From positions 62,001 through 126,000 of the forward strand of contig JBAZVN010000011.1 in assembly GCA_041660815.1 (NCBI GenBank): 64,000 nt of DNA. The letters run 5' to 3'. Positions 25,691 to 34,617 of the stretch are shown one piece after another. Numbering within the stretch: the first letter of the stretch is position 1; every line of letters begins with the position of its first letter. The DNA is from PALSA-1006 sp041660815. Its GTDB lineage: Bacteria; Pseudomonadota; Gammaproteobacteria; Burkholderiales; Gallionellaceae. A model generated the notes under the pieces. That model made no database searches, was not told the DNA's origin, and saw nothing but the letters and a program-made list of their open reading frames with translations. The position numbers were made by a program, and so were the translations under genes.

Positions 25691-27301
25691 ATGCAATTCG
25701 ACACACTCATTATCGGTAGCGGCCTTGCCGGACTCTCTTTGGCGCTCAAGCTGGCAGACCATAAAAAAGTGGGCATCATTACCAAAAAATCCCTTCTGGA
25801 AGGCGCCAGCGCATGGGCGCAGGGGGGAATTGCGGCAGTGCAATCTCCGGAAGACTCTATCGAGCAGCATATTCAAGACACCATGATTGCCGGCGCAGGC
25901 TTATGTGATGCCCAAGCCACTCGCTTTGTCGTGGAAAATGGCAGTGCCGCGATTGACTGGCTTATTCAACAAGGCGTCCCCTTCACGCGCGACATTGGCA
26001 GCGACACCGGCTACCATCTGACGCGTGAAGGTGGACATAGCCAACGCCGCATCATTCATGCCGCAGATGCTACCGGCTTGGCCGTACAGGAAACAATAGC
26101 CAACAAAGTGATCGGTCATCCCAATATCACACTGCTGGAACGCTACATTGCCATTGATCTGATTACCGGAAAAAAATTGGGACGCGCGGATAACCAGTGC
26201 TGCGGTGCATATGCACTCAATACGCTAAGCGGTGAAATAATTACCATCGCAGCTCGCGATACCATTCTCGCCACCGGAGGCGCGGGTAAAGTTTATCTCT
26301 ACACAACCAATCCCGACACGGCTACCGGCGACGGAATAGCCATGGGGTGGCGCGCCGGCTGCCGCGTGGCTAATATGGAATTTATCCAATTTCATCCCAC
26401 CTGCTTGTATCACCCGCATGAGAAATCCTTTTTAATTAGCGAAGCGGTGCGCGGCGAGGGAGGCATTTTAACGTTACCCGATGGCACACGTTTTATGCCT
26501 TGGCACGACCCGCGCGCCGAGCTGGCACCACGCGACATTGTCGCGCGAGCCATTGATTTTGAAATGAAAAAGCGCGGATTAGACTTCATATATTTGGATA
26601 TTTCACACCAGCCGGAAGATTTTATACTCGAACATTTCCCCAACATTTATGCGCACTGCATGAAGCTGGGAATCGATATTGCGCACCAGCCTATCCCGGT
26701 CGTCCCCGCCGTGCACTTCACCTGCGGTGGTGTGCTGGTGGATCAGCACGGACACACCGACATCCCCAATCTGTACGCAATAGGTGAAACCTCCTATACC
26801 GGCTTACACGGAGCGAATCGCCTGGCCAGCAACTCATTATTGGAATGCCTCGTCTATGCCGAATCTGCCTCCCAGGATATTTTAAGCAAGCATCCCGGAG
26901 AGATTTTTAATTTGCCGCACTGGGATGAGAGTCAGGTTAAGGATGCCGACGAAGCGGTGATCATTTCACACAACTGGGATGAATTACGCCGTTTCATGTG
27001 GGATTATGTGGGTATCGTTAGAACCACCAAGCGTCTCGAACGAGCCCAACATCGCATCCAACTGCTGCATGAGGAAATCAATGAGTATTACCGGAATTTC
27101 CACGTTACGGCAGACTTGCTGGAGCTGCGTAATCTGGTGTTAAGTGCGGATCTGATTGTGCAAAGTGCGCTGTCCCGGCACGAAAGTCGCGGCTTGCATT
27201 TCAGCAAAGATTACCCCGAAACACTACCTAATGCAGCGACCACAATTCTTACTCCGCCCACATTTATTGCCACGTCCTACCCAACTTCAGCAGAACTCTA
27301 A
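25691..27301 (+). CDS. nadB: L-aspartate oxidase
   Basis: NadB oxidises L-aspartate to iminoaspartate, the first step of NAD synthesis, with oxygen or fumarate as acceptor. The 536-residue flavoprotein has an N-terminal FAD motif IIGSGLAGLS, an EGASAWAQGGIAAV segment, and the substrate region GLHGANRLASNSLLE. The ATG at 25691 is used; the preceding GTG at 25688 is in frame. nadA and nadC are not in the window. The last 38 bp overlap the 3' end of the convergent ygfX gene. Adjacency to rpoE in divergent orientation is typical of Proteobacteria. Confidence 0.97.
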   Translation: MQFDTLIIGSGLAGLSLALKLADHKKVGIITKKSLLEGASAWAQGGIAAVQSPEDSIEQHIQDTMIAGAGLCDAQATRFVVENGSAAIDWLIQQGVPFTRDIGSDTGYHLTREGGHSQRRIIHAADATGLAVQETIANKVIGHPNITLLERYIAIDLITGKKLGRADNQCCGAYALNTLSGEIITIAARDTILATGGAGKVYLYTTNPDTATGDGIAMGWRAGCRVANMEFIQFHPTCLYHPHEKSFLISEAVRGEGGILTLPDGTRFMPWHDPRAELAPRDIVARAIDFEMKKRGLDFIYLDISHQPEDFILEHFPNIYAHCMKLGIDIAHQPIPVVPAVHFTCGGVLVDQHGHTDIPNLYAIGETSYTGLHGANRLASNSLLECLVYAESASQDILSKHPGEIFNLPHWDESQVKDADEAVIISHNWDELRRFMWDYVGIVRTTKRLERAQHRIQLLHEEINEYYRNFHVTADLLELRNLVLSADLIVQSALSRHESRGLHFSKDYPETLPNAATTILTPPTFIATSYPTSAEL

Positions 27302-27698
27302 GCTGGCGAAAAGATTCTGCATCCATACTGTCGGGCATTAACGTTATGTAGACTGTGTTGCGCCGCCCGGTCAGCGCAACATGCAAAATAACCATGCCCG
27401 CTGTCACCACACTACCGCCCTTTAAAATTCCCTTATATTTCAATAGGTTGCAATTTTTCAGCACAACACCTTGCGCATTAATTTGCAGCGCAATCCAAGC
27501 ACTGCCCAATTTCAATAAAGCATCGCGCAACAGGTAATAAGCGCCACTAAACATGATCACGAAAAACAATGACGCTACGGCAAATTCGGGAAGGGGAAGC
27601 AGGAACAACAAAGCCAATACACCACCATGCATCAACGCGATAATCAGCGCCAGAAAACGAGAAGGCTGTATGGCAAAGTGTTGCTGCGCTAAAGACAC
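27264..27698 (-). CDS. YgfX-like inner-membrane protein
   Basis: The 144-residue protein has two membrane helices close together (about 15-33 and 38-58), then a soluble C-terminal half ending DAESFRQLRVLLKLG, the pattern of YgfX (CptA). In E. coli YgfX was reported as a toxin affecting cell-division and cytoskeletal proteins and is paired with SdhE; no sdhE is seen here. The frame opens at a GTG (27698) without a good ribosome-binding site, so the start is uncertain. Its 3' end overlaps nadB by 38 bp in the opposite direction. Confidence 0.75.
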   Translation of the reverse strand: MSLAQQHFAIQPSRFLALIIALMHGGVLALLFLLPLPEFAVASLFFVIMFSGAYYLLRDALLKLGSAWIALQINAQGVVLKNCNLLKYKGILKGGSVVTAGMVILHVALTGRRNTVYITLMPDSMDAESFRQLRVLLKLGRTWQ

Positions 27699-27710
27699 TT
27701 AAAGGGAGGA

Positions 27711-28970
27711 CTAACGCAGCAAAACAAAAACAAGGGCAATAATCATTAGCGCAACAATAATGATCAAGCCGTTGCCCCCCTGAGTTGAATTGCCGACTGC
27801 CTGAGTTTGATTGGCCTGTGCTGGCATATTGGCTGACTGCACTACAGCCTCGCCGGATTTTTTTTGCACGGCAGAGTTAATTTCCTCCAGACTGGGGCGC
27901 GCCATTTTGAAAGTCTTGGAGAGTTCATCAATGTCATCATTCGTCGCAGTCATTACTGCTAAGCGCATGGTTGCACCAAGAGAATCAAAAGCCGGTGACA
28001 ATCCCAATGTATGAACGGGCTTCGATTCCTCCCCCTCGTCGGTTCGGGAAACCATAGGTACAGCATCGGATATCGCTGCATTTGTGACGGAAATACTCTT
28101 GGCAGACTTGCTCTTGGATGCCCGGGAAGAATCCGTAGTTCGGGGTAAATCTTTCAGGCAATCCCGCAAATCGTCTGCCAATTCCTTGGCATTTTGATAA
28201 CGATCATCCAGGCTCTTTGCCAATGCTTTGGCGACAATAAAGTTGAGCATATCTGGAATAGCGGGATTAAGCGTGCTGGGTGGGGGGGGGATGCCATTCA
28301 ATGTTTGATACATAATGGCGTTGACGTTCTCCCCCATAAATGGCGGCCTGCCTGCCAGCATTTCGTACAACATCACGCCCAAAGAAAAAATATCCGATCG
28401 CTGATCAATGAGCTTTCCCATCACCTGCTCTGGAGACATATATTTTGGCGATCCAAGCACCATGCCGGTCTGAGTACGCACTGAAGCCGACTCCATTCGG
28501 GCAATACCAAAATCGGTAATTTTGACATGCCCGTCGCGGATTACCATAATGTTGGACGGCTTAATATCACGATGCACGATGCCATGTTCATGGGCATACG
28601 CCAAGCCAAGTGCCACCTGTGATGAGATGTGCAGCGTTTCCGCCACAGGTAGTATTTTCCCGTCGTTCAAAATATCCCGGACTTCGCGCCCCTGCAAAAA
28701 CTCCATGGCAATGTAAGCAACATCACCACTTTTGCCCACATCATAAATTGTGACGATATTCGGGTGACTTAGGCGACCGGCCGCTTTGGCTTCCTGATAA
28801 AAACGCCCCTCATATTCTTCTTTTTCATCCAGGGCTAGCCCCAAATTAATGGTCTTAATCGCGACCACACGATCTATCAGCGGATCGGTCGCTTTGTACA
28901 CAACACCCATCGCCCCCTGCCCCAGCTCGGAGGTAATAATATAACGCCCCAATTGGTTAATCATGGACAT
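27711..28970 (-). CDS. Tail-anchored Ser/Thr protein kinase
   Basis: The 419-residue protein has a Hanks-type kinase domain (about 9-275): glycine loop LGQGAMGVVY, ATP lysine in VAIK (36-39), catalytic HRDIKPSN (133-140), DFG (153-155) and SPKYMSPE. All catalytic residues are present. A low-complexity Ser/Lys/Asp linker follows, and a single hydrophobic helix at the extreme C-terminus anchors it, leaving almost nothing in the periplasm. I chose the ATG at 28970 over an upstream TTG. It lies directly downstream of the TssQ-like lipoprotein and the cyclase, suggesting one signalling operon. Confidence 0.92.
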   Translation of the reverse strand: MSMINQLGRYIITSELGQGAMGVVYKATDPLIDRVVAIKTINLGLALDEKEEYEGRFYQEAKAAGRLSHPNIVTIYDVGKSGDVAYIAMEFLQGREVRDILNDGKILPVAETLHISSQVALGLAYAHEHGIVHRDIKPSNIMVIRDGHVKITDFGIARMESASVRTQTGMVLGSPKYMSPEQVMGKLIDQRSDIFSLGVMLYEMLAGRPPFMGENVNAIMYQTLNGIPPPPSTLNPAIPDMLNFIVAKALAKSLDDRYQNAKELADDLRDCLKDLPRTTDSSRASKSKSAKSISVTNAAISDAVPMVSRTDEGEESKPVHTLGLSPAFDSLGATMRLAVMTATNDDIDELSKTFKMARPSLEEINSAVQKKSGEAVVQSANMPAQANQTQAVGNSTQGGNGLIIIVALMIIALVFVLLR

Positions 28971-28982
28971 GGCTGTTGGCAA

Positions 28983-29399
28983 TTATTTGGCGGGTTTATT
29001 TTTTACACTTTTGAACACAGGCCCCCACACGGGATGACCTGCTTCTGCGGGCAACAATTCAAACTTGGGTTCAATTTCGATGGCTTTCTTAAAAGATTCT
29101 CGGCACATCTTTTTCTCGTCTTTGGGGGAGAGGCAATAACTGAATGCCAAATATTTATAGGCTTCCAACTTTAGAGAGTTGCTTGCATTAGGGCTTTCTA
29201 CCACCCCCTGAAGAAGAGGAATTGAAGCCGCGTAATTGCCGTCTTCATATCTCTTGATTCCATTCTCCAAAGCATCTGTTAGGGGATTACTGAACCAGCG
29301 CACAGGCCGCCCATCTTCGCAATAGAGTGGCGCGGAGCTGCAACCGCCCAAGGCCAACACACACAAGCCTACCAACATAGCTCTGCTGCTACTCTTCAA
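28983..29399 (-). CDS. TssQ-like TPR lipoprotein
   Basis: The 138-residue protein has a lipoprotein signal with lipobox LALGGC (cysteine 20). It then has TPR-like helices (RYEDGNYAASIPLLQ, LEAYKYLAFSYC) and a distinctive ending AGHPVWGPVFKSV. That ending and the cysteine pair CLSP...MC are what I recall from TssQ-family lipoproteins associated with type VI secretion. No other T6SS gene is in the window. It lies 12 bp upstream of the kinase and 24 bp downstream of the cyclase, so it probably works with them at the envelope. Function unproven. Confidence 0.78.
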   Translation of the reverse strand: MKSSSRAMLVGLCVLALGGCSSAPLYCEDGRPVRWFSNPLTDALENGIKRYEDGNYAASIPLLQGVVESPNASNSLKLEAYKYLAFSYCLSPKDEKKMCRESFKKAIEIEPKFELLPAEAGHPVWGPVFKSVKNKPAK

Positions 29400-29423
29400 A
29401 ATAAATACTCCTCAACTGCTTCA

Positions 29424-30776
29424 TTAATTTGCAAATTTATGACTTACGCTGGCAAGCTCTCCCGCCCGCACGTTAATCGATTGCCGGTAAACAGGAAACG
29501 TGGAATTGCGAATCTCAATAACATGTGAGCCCGGTGACACTTTCAAACGCGTTAATGGCGGACTTACGCCGCTCATTTTACCATCGACATAAACTTCGCC
29601 CCAAGGCTTGATAGAAAGAGATACTTGACCGGGCTCAATATCTTCTACGACCGGGGTTTTTTCACTTCTTTCCGCAACACTTCTTTCCGCAACACTTCTT
29701 TCCGCAACACTTCTTTCCGCAACATTTTTTTCCGCACCGGGTTTAGTCTCTTTACTTTCCTTCCCAAGCGTTTTTTGAGCTTGTTTTGGCAACTCTACTT
29801 TTTTAGTCATATGCTGTGCATCTTTCACCCCGGTCTTATGCTGCACATCTTTACCCCCTCCCCCAGCAGCCACTTGCTTGGTTTTATGGGGAGGCAGACC
29901 TACCGTTGCAGGGGCAACTCCGGACGTTGGCATAACGGCAGAACTAGCTTGATCCAGAACCGCCACACTTGGCAAGGTTTTTATCTGCCTTTCTGTCTTG
30001 GAGGTCAACAATGCCCACAGCAACAGAAACGGAATTACCAGCAGTCCAACATACAATACTTTTTGTTTGACAGGAGCATGCGTTAGCGCCTCCTTGGTAT
30101 GCGAATAAACGCCGGATTGCAGCGCCAGCAATATATTCCATTGGGTCTTGAACTTACCGGTAACATTCTTTCCAGTTAGGGCAAGTTGCTTATTGATTCT
30201 TTGCAGAGTTGACTGATGCGCGGAAGCCAAATCCCCCGGATAACCGATAGCATAGACCTCATGCTCACGCACATGCTTATCCGTTCGTGAACCTCCATAG
30301 TGAAACATGCCTGCATATTCTGCAGACAAACGCGAAGCAGCATCATAATAGGAGCGCGATACCAAAATTTGCCCAGGATCAGCGAAGCCCATAACACGTT
30401 GTGCCACATTAATTCCGTCCCCCACAATATTAGGCTGGCCATTGATATCCCTAACCAGCCGCACCGGCCCCAGATTAATGCCCATTCGAACCAGCAACGG
30501 CGGATCAATCAACTCCTCTTCGCCTAATAAGCTGCTGCGCATGCCAAGTGCGGCACGCAGCGCATCTTCAACATCCCCCAGAAAGCTGATGGCCGCACCA
30601 TCACCTGTGTCGAGAATAATCCGGTCATTAACCGGCACATCACGGATAGCCGCAGACAAGAACGCATTGAAACGTTCTTTAAGAGAAATTTGACCTGCAA
30701 CAGATTTTTTTGAATATTCCACAATATCCAAAAAAAACACGCTGCATATTATGGTCTTATTGCCACGTTCTTCCAT
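29424..30776 (-). CDS. Class III adenylate/guanylate cyclase with membrane helix and PEGA domain
   Basis: The 450-residue protein starts with a class III nucleotide cyclase domain (about 10-180). Metal-binding aspartates are in FFLDIVEYS (Asp17) and DTGDG (Asp59), and NVAQR (123-127) provides the transition-state Asn/Arg pair. The domain therefore looks active; substrate choice between ATP and GTP is not decided. A membrane helix lies at about 239-258, followed by a periplasmic Lys/Pro-rich linker with four VAERS repeats (352-371) and a PEGA domain (about 385-448) that may bind cell wall. It is the first gene of cyclase-lipoprotein-kinase. Confidence 0.92.
   Translation of the reverse strand: MEERGNKTIICSVFFLDIVEYSKKSVAGQISLKERFNAFLSAAIRDVPVNDRIILDTGDGAAISFLGDVEDALRAALGMRSSLLGEEELIDPPLLVRMGINLGPVRLVRDINGQPNIVGDGINVAQRVMGFADPGQILVSRSYYDAASRLSAEYAGMFHYGGSRTDKHVREHEVYAIGYPGDLASAHQSTLQRINKQLALTGKNVTGKFKTQWNILLALQSGVYSHTKEALTHAPVKQKVLYVGLLVIPFLLLWALLTSKTERQIKTLPSVAVLDQASSAVMPTSGVAPATVGLPPHKTKQVAAGGGGKDVQHKTGVKDAQHMTKKVELPKQAQKTLGKESKETKPGAEKNVAERSVAERSVAERSVAERSEKTPVVEDIEPGQVSLSIKPWGEVYVDGKMSGVSPPLTRLKVSPGSHVIEIRNSTFPVYRQSINVRAGELASVSHKFAN
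29664..29723 (-). repeat. Four tandem 15-bp repeats inside the cyclase gene
   Basis: Four near-identical 15-bp units (ACTTCTTTCCGCAAC on the plus strand) encode VAERS x4 in the periplasmic linker of the cyclase. Being in frame and a multiple of three, the array can expand or contract without a frameshift and so could vary linker length. Confidence 0.9.
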
Positions 30777-30874
30777 TCAACCTTATCCGATGTGCGCTAG
30801 CACCCATTGCCACATTATTCGAAACAAACGCACTGCCTAAACGCGCGAATTTTAGCGATAGTCAAGCCGTTACG

Positions 30875-31822
30875 CTACTTTTTAATTTTCCGGTGTGCGC
30901 TAGCCCGGGACAAATCTGCCTGCCCGCGCCGCCCTGCCGTTTTGCGATTTTGGGACTCAGTAGGATAGCGACCGCCTTCCGGCGTATTGACTGTTTTTTC
31001 CACCACCGTTTTCTCTCGGGTGACAAAATTTTTGCTTTTTTCCACGGGTTCGGAGGGCAATCCAACCCACTCCAGAATCTGCTTAACCTCACCTTCGCCC
31101 AATTCGGCCAATTTTCCGCGCTTAATGCTGGGAGGAAGATTGACAATGCCAAACCTTACTCTCATTAAACGGCTTACGACTAAACCAAGTGCTTCAAAAG
31201 TGCGCCGCACAACACGGTTACGCCCCTCTTTAAGAATCAGTCGGTACCAGTGATTAAATCCCTCCCCGCCTTCATCCGTTAATTTCTCAAAACGTACCAA
31301 GCCGTCTTCCAATTCAAGGCCTTGGCCGGTCATTTGCAGCATCTGTTCGGGCGTCATACGCCCCTGTACACGCACCGCATATTCGCGCTCAACTTCAAAA
31401 CGGGGATGCATCAGGCGGTTGGCAAGTTCGCCGGAAGTTGTAAAAATCAACAAACCGCTGGTATTAAAATCCAATCGTCCAATTGCAATCCATTTTTGCC
31501 CGCGCAATTTGGGCAAATTATCAAACACACTGCTGCGACTTTTCGGATCATCGCGGCTGACAATTTCACCTTCCTGCTTGTGGTACAACAACACCCGAGG
31601 AAACCCAATATCTTCTTGATTCTTTACATGTATTGTGCGCTTATCCACGCCAATCACATCACCCTGCTGCGCGCGCATACCGAGGGTTGCCACCTCGCCG
31701 TTTAGCGTCACACGTCCGGCGACAATCCATTCTTCCATCTCGCGGCGTGAGCCGACACCGGCTTGCGCGAGTATTTTCTGCAAGCGTTCGCCTTGCGGGC
31801 CTAACTCAACTTCATCATTCAT
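30875..31822 (-). CDS. rluB: Ribosomal large subunit pseudouridine synthase B
   Basis: RluB modifies U2605 of 23S rRNA. The 315-residue protein has an S4 RNA-binding domain (about 10-60) and the RsuA/RluB catalytic motif GRLDFNTSGLL (about 115-125) with the catalytic aspartate. A basic, low-complexity C-terminal tail of about 60 residues follows, as in many RluB proteins. The start overlaps the recR stop by four bases (ATGA). Confidence 0.93.
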   Translation of the reverse strand: MNDEVELGPQGERLQKILAQAGVGSRREMEEWIVAGRVTLNGEVATLGMRAQQGDVIGVDKRTIHVKNQEDIGFPRVLLYHKQEGEIVSRDDPKSRSSVFDNLPKLRGQKWIAIGRLDFNTSGLLIFTTSGELANRLMHPRFEVEREYAVRVQGRMTPEQMLQMTGQGLELEDGLVRFEKLTDEGGEGFNHWYRLILKEGRNRVVRRTFEALGLVVSRLMRVRFGIVNLPPSIKRGKLAELGEGEVKQILEWVGLPSEPVEKSKNFVTREKTVVEKTVNTPEGGRYPTESQNRKTAGRRGQADLSRASAHRKIKK

Positions 31823-32418
31823 TCTGTTACCGCTCGTCTTTCCAGCACTGCTTGTGCCAAGGTCCCGCTATCTACATGCTCCAATTCACCGCCCACAGGT
31901 AAGCCACGGGCAATGCGCGATACTTTTATGCCTTGCGTGCGCAGCAAGGTTGCAAGGTAATGGGCCGTTGCCTCACCTTCCACAGTGAAATTAGTTGCCA
32001 AAATCACCTCGCAATTTAATTCCTGAGCGCGCTTTTGCAGACGCTCCAAAGGCAGCTCACGCGCGCCGATTCCATCCAATGGCGAAAGACGTCCCATCAA
32101 TACAAAGTACATACCGCGATAACATTGTGCCTGCTCCATCATTAACAAATCTGCCGGCATTTCCACCACACACAACAAATCCGTCTCGCGTCGCTCCGAG
32201 CGACACAAGCTGCAAATTTCTTCTTCGGAAAAATTATTGCACTTGACGCAGTGCTTTACGCTGCTAACCGCATGCTCCAGCGCATGCGCCAGATGTTGTG
32301 CACCCTGCCTATCGCGCTGCAACAAATGGTAGGCCATACGCTGTGCCGATTTCGGCCCCACGCCGGGCAGGCATCGCAGCGCCTTAATCAGATCTTCCAG
32401 ACTGGAAGGTGTCTTCAT
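31819..32418 (-). CDS. recR: Recombination protein RecR
   Basis: RecR acts with RecF and RecO to load RecA at gaps. The 199-residue protein has the helix-hairpin-helix (LPGVGPKSAQRMA), the C4 zinc finger (CVKCNNFSEEEICSLC) and a Toprim domain (VVEMPADLLMME onward). It lies directly after ybaB and overlaps rluB, the dnaX-ybaB-recR order found across bacteria. Confidence 0.97.
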   Translation of the reverse strand: MKTPSSLEDLIKALRCLPGVGPKSAQRMAYHLLQRDRQGAQHLAHALEHAVSSVKHCVKCNNFSEEEICSLCRSERRETDLLCVVEMPADLLMMEQAQCYRGMYFVLMGRLSPLDGIGARELPLERLQKRAQELNCEVILATNFTVEGEATAHYLATLLRTQGIKVSRIARGLPVGGELEHVDSGTLAQAVLERRAVTE

Positions 32419-32736
32419 TTAAAACGGCAAACTCATGCCCGGCGGCAAATTTGCGGTAAAACCGCTCATACGCTGTTTGGAAGTTTCCGCGGCTTTTTTA
32501 CTGGCATCTTTAAATGCCGCCACGATCAAATCTTCCAGCATTTCTTTGTCATCCATCACGCTACTATCCAGTGACACACGGCGCACATCATGCGTGCAAC
32601 TCATCACCACTTTAACCATGCCGGAGCCTGCTTGCCCTTCCACCTCAATCGTGGCCAACTCTTCCTGGGCTTTTTTCATATTGGCCTGCATCTGCTGCGC
32701 CTGCTTCATCAGCCCGGCAATTCCGCCCTTCATCAT
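32419..32736 (-). CDS. ybaB: YbaB/EbfC nucleoid-associated protein
   Basis: The 105-residue dimeric DNA-binding protein starts MMKGGIAGLMKQAQQMQ and contains the conserved core GQAGSGMVKVVMSC and SKQRMSGFTANLPPGM ending. GGAGG lies nine bases ahead of the first ATG; the second ATG (32733) is an alternative. It lies between dnaX and recR, 17 bp after dnaX and abutting recR. Confidence 0.96.
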   Translation of the reverse strand: MMKGGIAGLMKQAQQMQANMKKAQEELATIEVEGQAGSGMVKVVMSCTHDVRRVSLDSSVMDDKEMLEDLIVAAFKDASKKAAETSKQRMSGFTANLPPGMSLPF

Positions 32737-32753
32737 TGCTTACTTCCTCCGTT

Positions 32754-34430
32754 TTACTGTTGTAATGATTTAACCGATTGATCAATTAACTGCGCGCCCA
32801 ATACCGTCTGGGCCTCGCGCACAAATGCATCCTGTTTCAGTGCATCAACCGCCTGTTGCTGGCGCGTCTGTTTTTCCTGTTGCTCAACCGCTGCCGGTGT
32901 CGCTATCGCGGCTGAACCCGCCAACTCCACCAGTAATTTTATGGGCTTGGCAAAATACTCGTTCAACGCCATTTGCAATTTATCCAGCGCCATTTTATTA
33001 CTCTGTAAATGCTTATGCTGAGGTGCCAAAAGCAGCACAAGCTTGCTCTCGGAAAAGCTCCCCAACGCACTATGCTTCGCCAATTCGCGTGCCATCCCCT
33101 GCAAATTGAGTTGCGTTAGCAGCGTATTCCAATCCAGCGCAGCCGACTCTGCAGCACCCCTTTCAACCGCCACCTTGGCTACCGGAGGAGCTTCTGCCGC
33201 CACCGGTCGAGAGATACTCATTACCGCAGCGTCTGATTTCAACGCGGCAGATTCAATACGCGGCGCAGAGTAGGATTGATTAGGTTTATTTTGGGCGACT
33301 GGCGCTCTTGTTTCTGCTGCGCCGACTGCGGCTTTACCCGGCGCTTGCTGCGTAAACGCCAACAGACGCAATAATGTCATCGTGAAGCCGGCATATTCAT
33401 CCGGAGCCAACTCTATCTCATTTCGCCCATGTATAACTATTTGATAATAAAGCTGAATTTCCTCAGGCGAAAATTGCCCGGCCAACTCCAACAAACGTGC
33501 TCGCTGCGGATCATCTTCCGCAATGGCTTGCGGAATCGTCTGTGCCAAGGCTAGGCGGTGCAGCAAAGTCGCCAAGTCTTGCAGCGCGGCCTCAAATGCC
33601 AAGCTGCGCATTGCCATATCGTCGGCGATACGAATTAAGCCCGCACCGTCGTTGGCGCGCAAAGTCTGCAACAAATCAAATAAATACCCCTGATCAATCG
33701 CGCCCAGCATGGTGCGCACCAATGACTCATCCACCTTGCCGGAAGAGTAGGCAATCGCCTGATCCATTAGACTCAACGCATCACGCATACTGCCTTGTGC
33801 GGCGCGCGCCACCAGACTTAGCGCGCCCATTTCAAATGGGATATTTTCCTGCCCCAGTACATATTGCAAATGAGCAAGAATCAACGCGGGTGGTAATTGT
33901 TTTAAATTGAATTGCAGGCAGCGCGATAGCACGGTGACAGGAATTTTTTGCGGATCGGTTGTCGCCAGAATAAATTTCACATGCAACGGCGGCTCTTCCA
34001 GTGTCTTCAGCATCGCGTTGAAGGCATTCTTCGACAACATATGCACTTCGTCGATGATATACACTTTAAAACGTCCACTACTCGGCGCATACAAGGCACC
34101 ATCGAGCAGTTCGCGCATATTATCTACTTGAGTATTGGAAGCTGCATCCAATTCAATCAAATCGACAAAGCGACCGCTATCAATTTCGATACACGCGCTG
34201 CACACCCCGCACGGCGTGGCGGTGATACCGGTTTCACAATTCAGGGATTTGGCAAAGATACGCGCAATAGTGGTTTTCCCCACTCCGCGTGTGCCGGTAA
34301 AAAGATAGGCGTGGTGCAAGCGATTGTTAGCAAGCGCATTACCCAGAGCTTGGACAACATGTTCTTGCCCCGCCAATTGAGCGAAGTTCTTGGGACGCCA
34401 TTTTCTGGCCAATACAGAAGTCGCTGACAT
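32754..34430 (-). CDS. dnaX: DNA polymerase III subunit gamma/tau
   Basis: This clamp-loader ATPase couples the replicative polymerases. I start at the ATG at 34430 (MSATSVLARKWRP, 558 residues); the frame extending to 34502 runs back into the SRP RNA and is rejected. The Walker A is GTRGVGKTT near 45-53, the zinc-binding cysteines are in CGVCSAC, and the DEVHML Walker B and SRC sensor follow. The C-terminal third is an Ala/Pro-rich linker plus the tau-type domain. I see no obvious slippery A-rich frameshift site of the E. coli type. Confidence 0.96.
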   Translation of the reverse strand: MSATSVLARKWRPKNFAQLAGQEHVVQALGNALANNRLHHAYLFTGTRGVGKTTIARIFAKSLNCETGITATPCGVCSACIEIDSGRFVDLIELDAASNTQVDNMRELLDGALYAPSSGRFKVYIIDEVHMLSKNAFNAMLKTLEEPPLHVKFILATTDPQKIPVTVLSRCLQFNLKQLPPALILAHLQYVLGQENIPFEMGALSLVARAAQGSMRDALSLMDQAIAYSSGKVDESLVRTMLGAIDQGYLFDLLQTLRANDGAGLIRIADDMAMRSLAFEAALQDLATLLHRLALAQTIPQAIAEDDPQRARLLELAGQFSPEEIQLYYQIVIHGRNEIELAPDEYAGFTMTLLRLLAFTQQAPGKAAVGAAETRAPVAQNKPNQSYSAPRIESAALKSDAAVMSISRPVAAEAPPVAKVAVERGAAESAALDWNTLLTQLNLQGMARELAKHSALGSFSESKLVLLLAPQHKHLQSNKMALDKLQMALNEYFAKPIKLLVELAGSAAIATPAAVEQQEKQTRQQQAVDALKQDAFVREAQTVLGAQLIDQSVKSLQQ

Positions 34431-34440
34431 ATCGTCCACC

Positions 34441-34467
34441 AAAAAATATCGAGCGTAACACCCTCGA
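34441..34467 (-). terminator. Terminator of the SRP RNA
   Basis: On the minus strand TCGAG and CTCGA form a short stem around a 9-nt loop, followed by TATTTTTT, just after the 3' end of the SRP RNA and 11 bp before the dnaX start codon. Confidence 0.6.
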
Positions 34468-34472
34468 AAATA

Positions 34473-34571
34473 GGAGGCGAGCCTTACCCCCGGCACTTGC
34501 AACGATTGGCTATGGCTGCTTCCTTCCGGATCTGACCAGGTTCACCATGCCACAATGCGGGGAGGCCCGCC
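34473..34571 (-). ncRNA. ffs: Signal recognition particle 4.5S RNA
   Basis: The minus strand contains the conserved SRP core GGTCAGATCCGGAAGGAAGC followed by AGCC near 34514-34540. Ends that pair with each other (GGCGGGCC at 34571-34564 and GGCTCGCC near 34482-34475) close the hairpin, giving about 99 nt, the small bacterial type. It binds Ffh to target nascent membrane proteins. Ends are estimated from pairing to within a few bases. Location just upstream of dnaX is common in Proteobacteria. Confidence 0.95.
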
Positions 34572-34617
34572 AAACTGCTTTGAGCTGCGCAAAATTGCGC
34601 TGCCCCAAAATCAAAAC

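Noticed and set aside
29625..30086. Repetitive plus-strand frame opposite the cyclase
   Set aside because: Its FRNTS repeats merely mirror the VAERS repeats of the true gene.
30791..30904. TGTGCGCTAGC occurring twice 103 bp apart around the rluB end
   Set aside because: One copy is inside the rluB coding sequence and there is no further structure; probably chance.
34431..34502. N-terminal extension of dnaX
   Set aside because: It would translate part of the SRP RNA, while MSATSVLARKWRP at 34430 is the conserved start.
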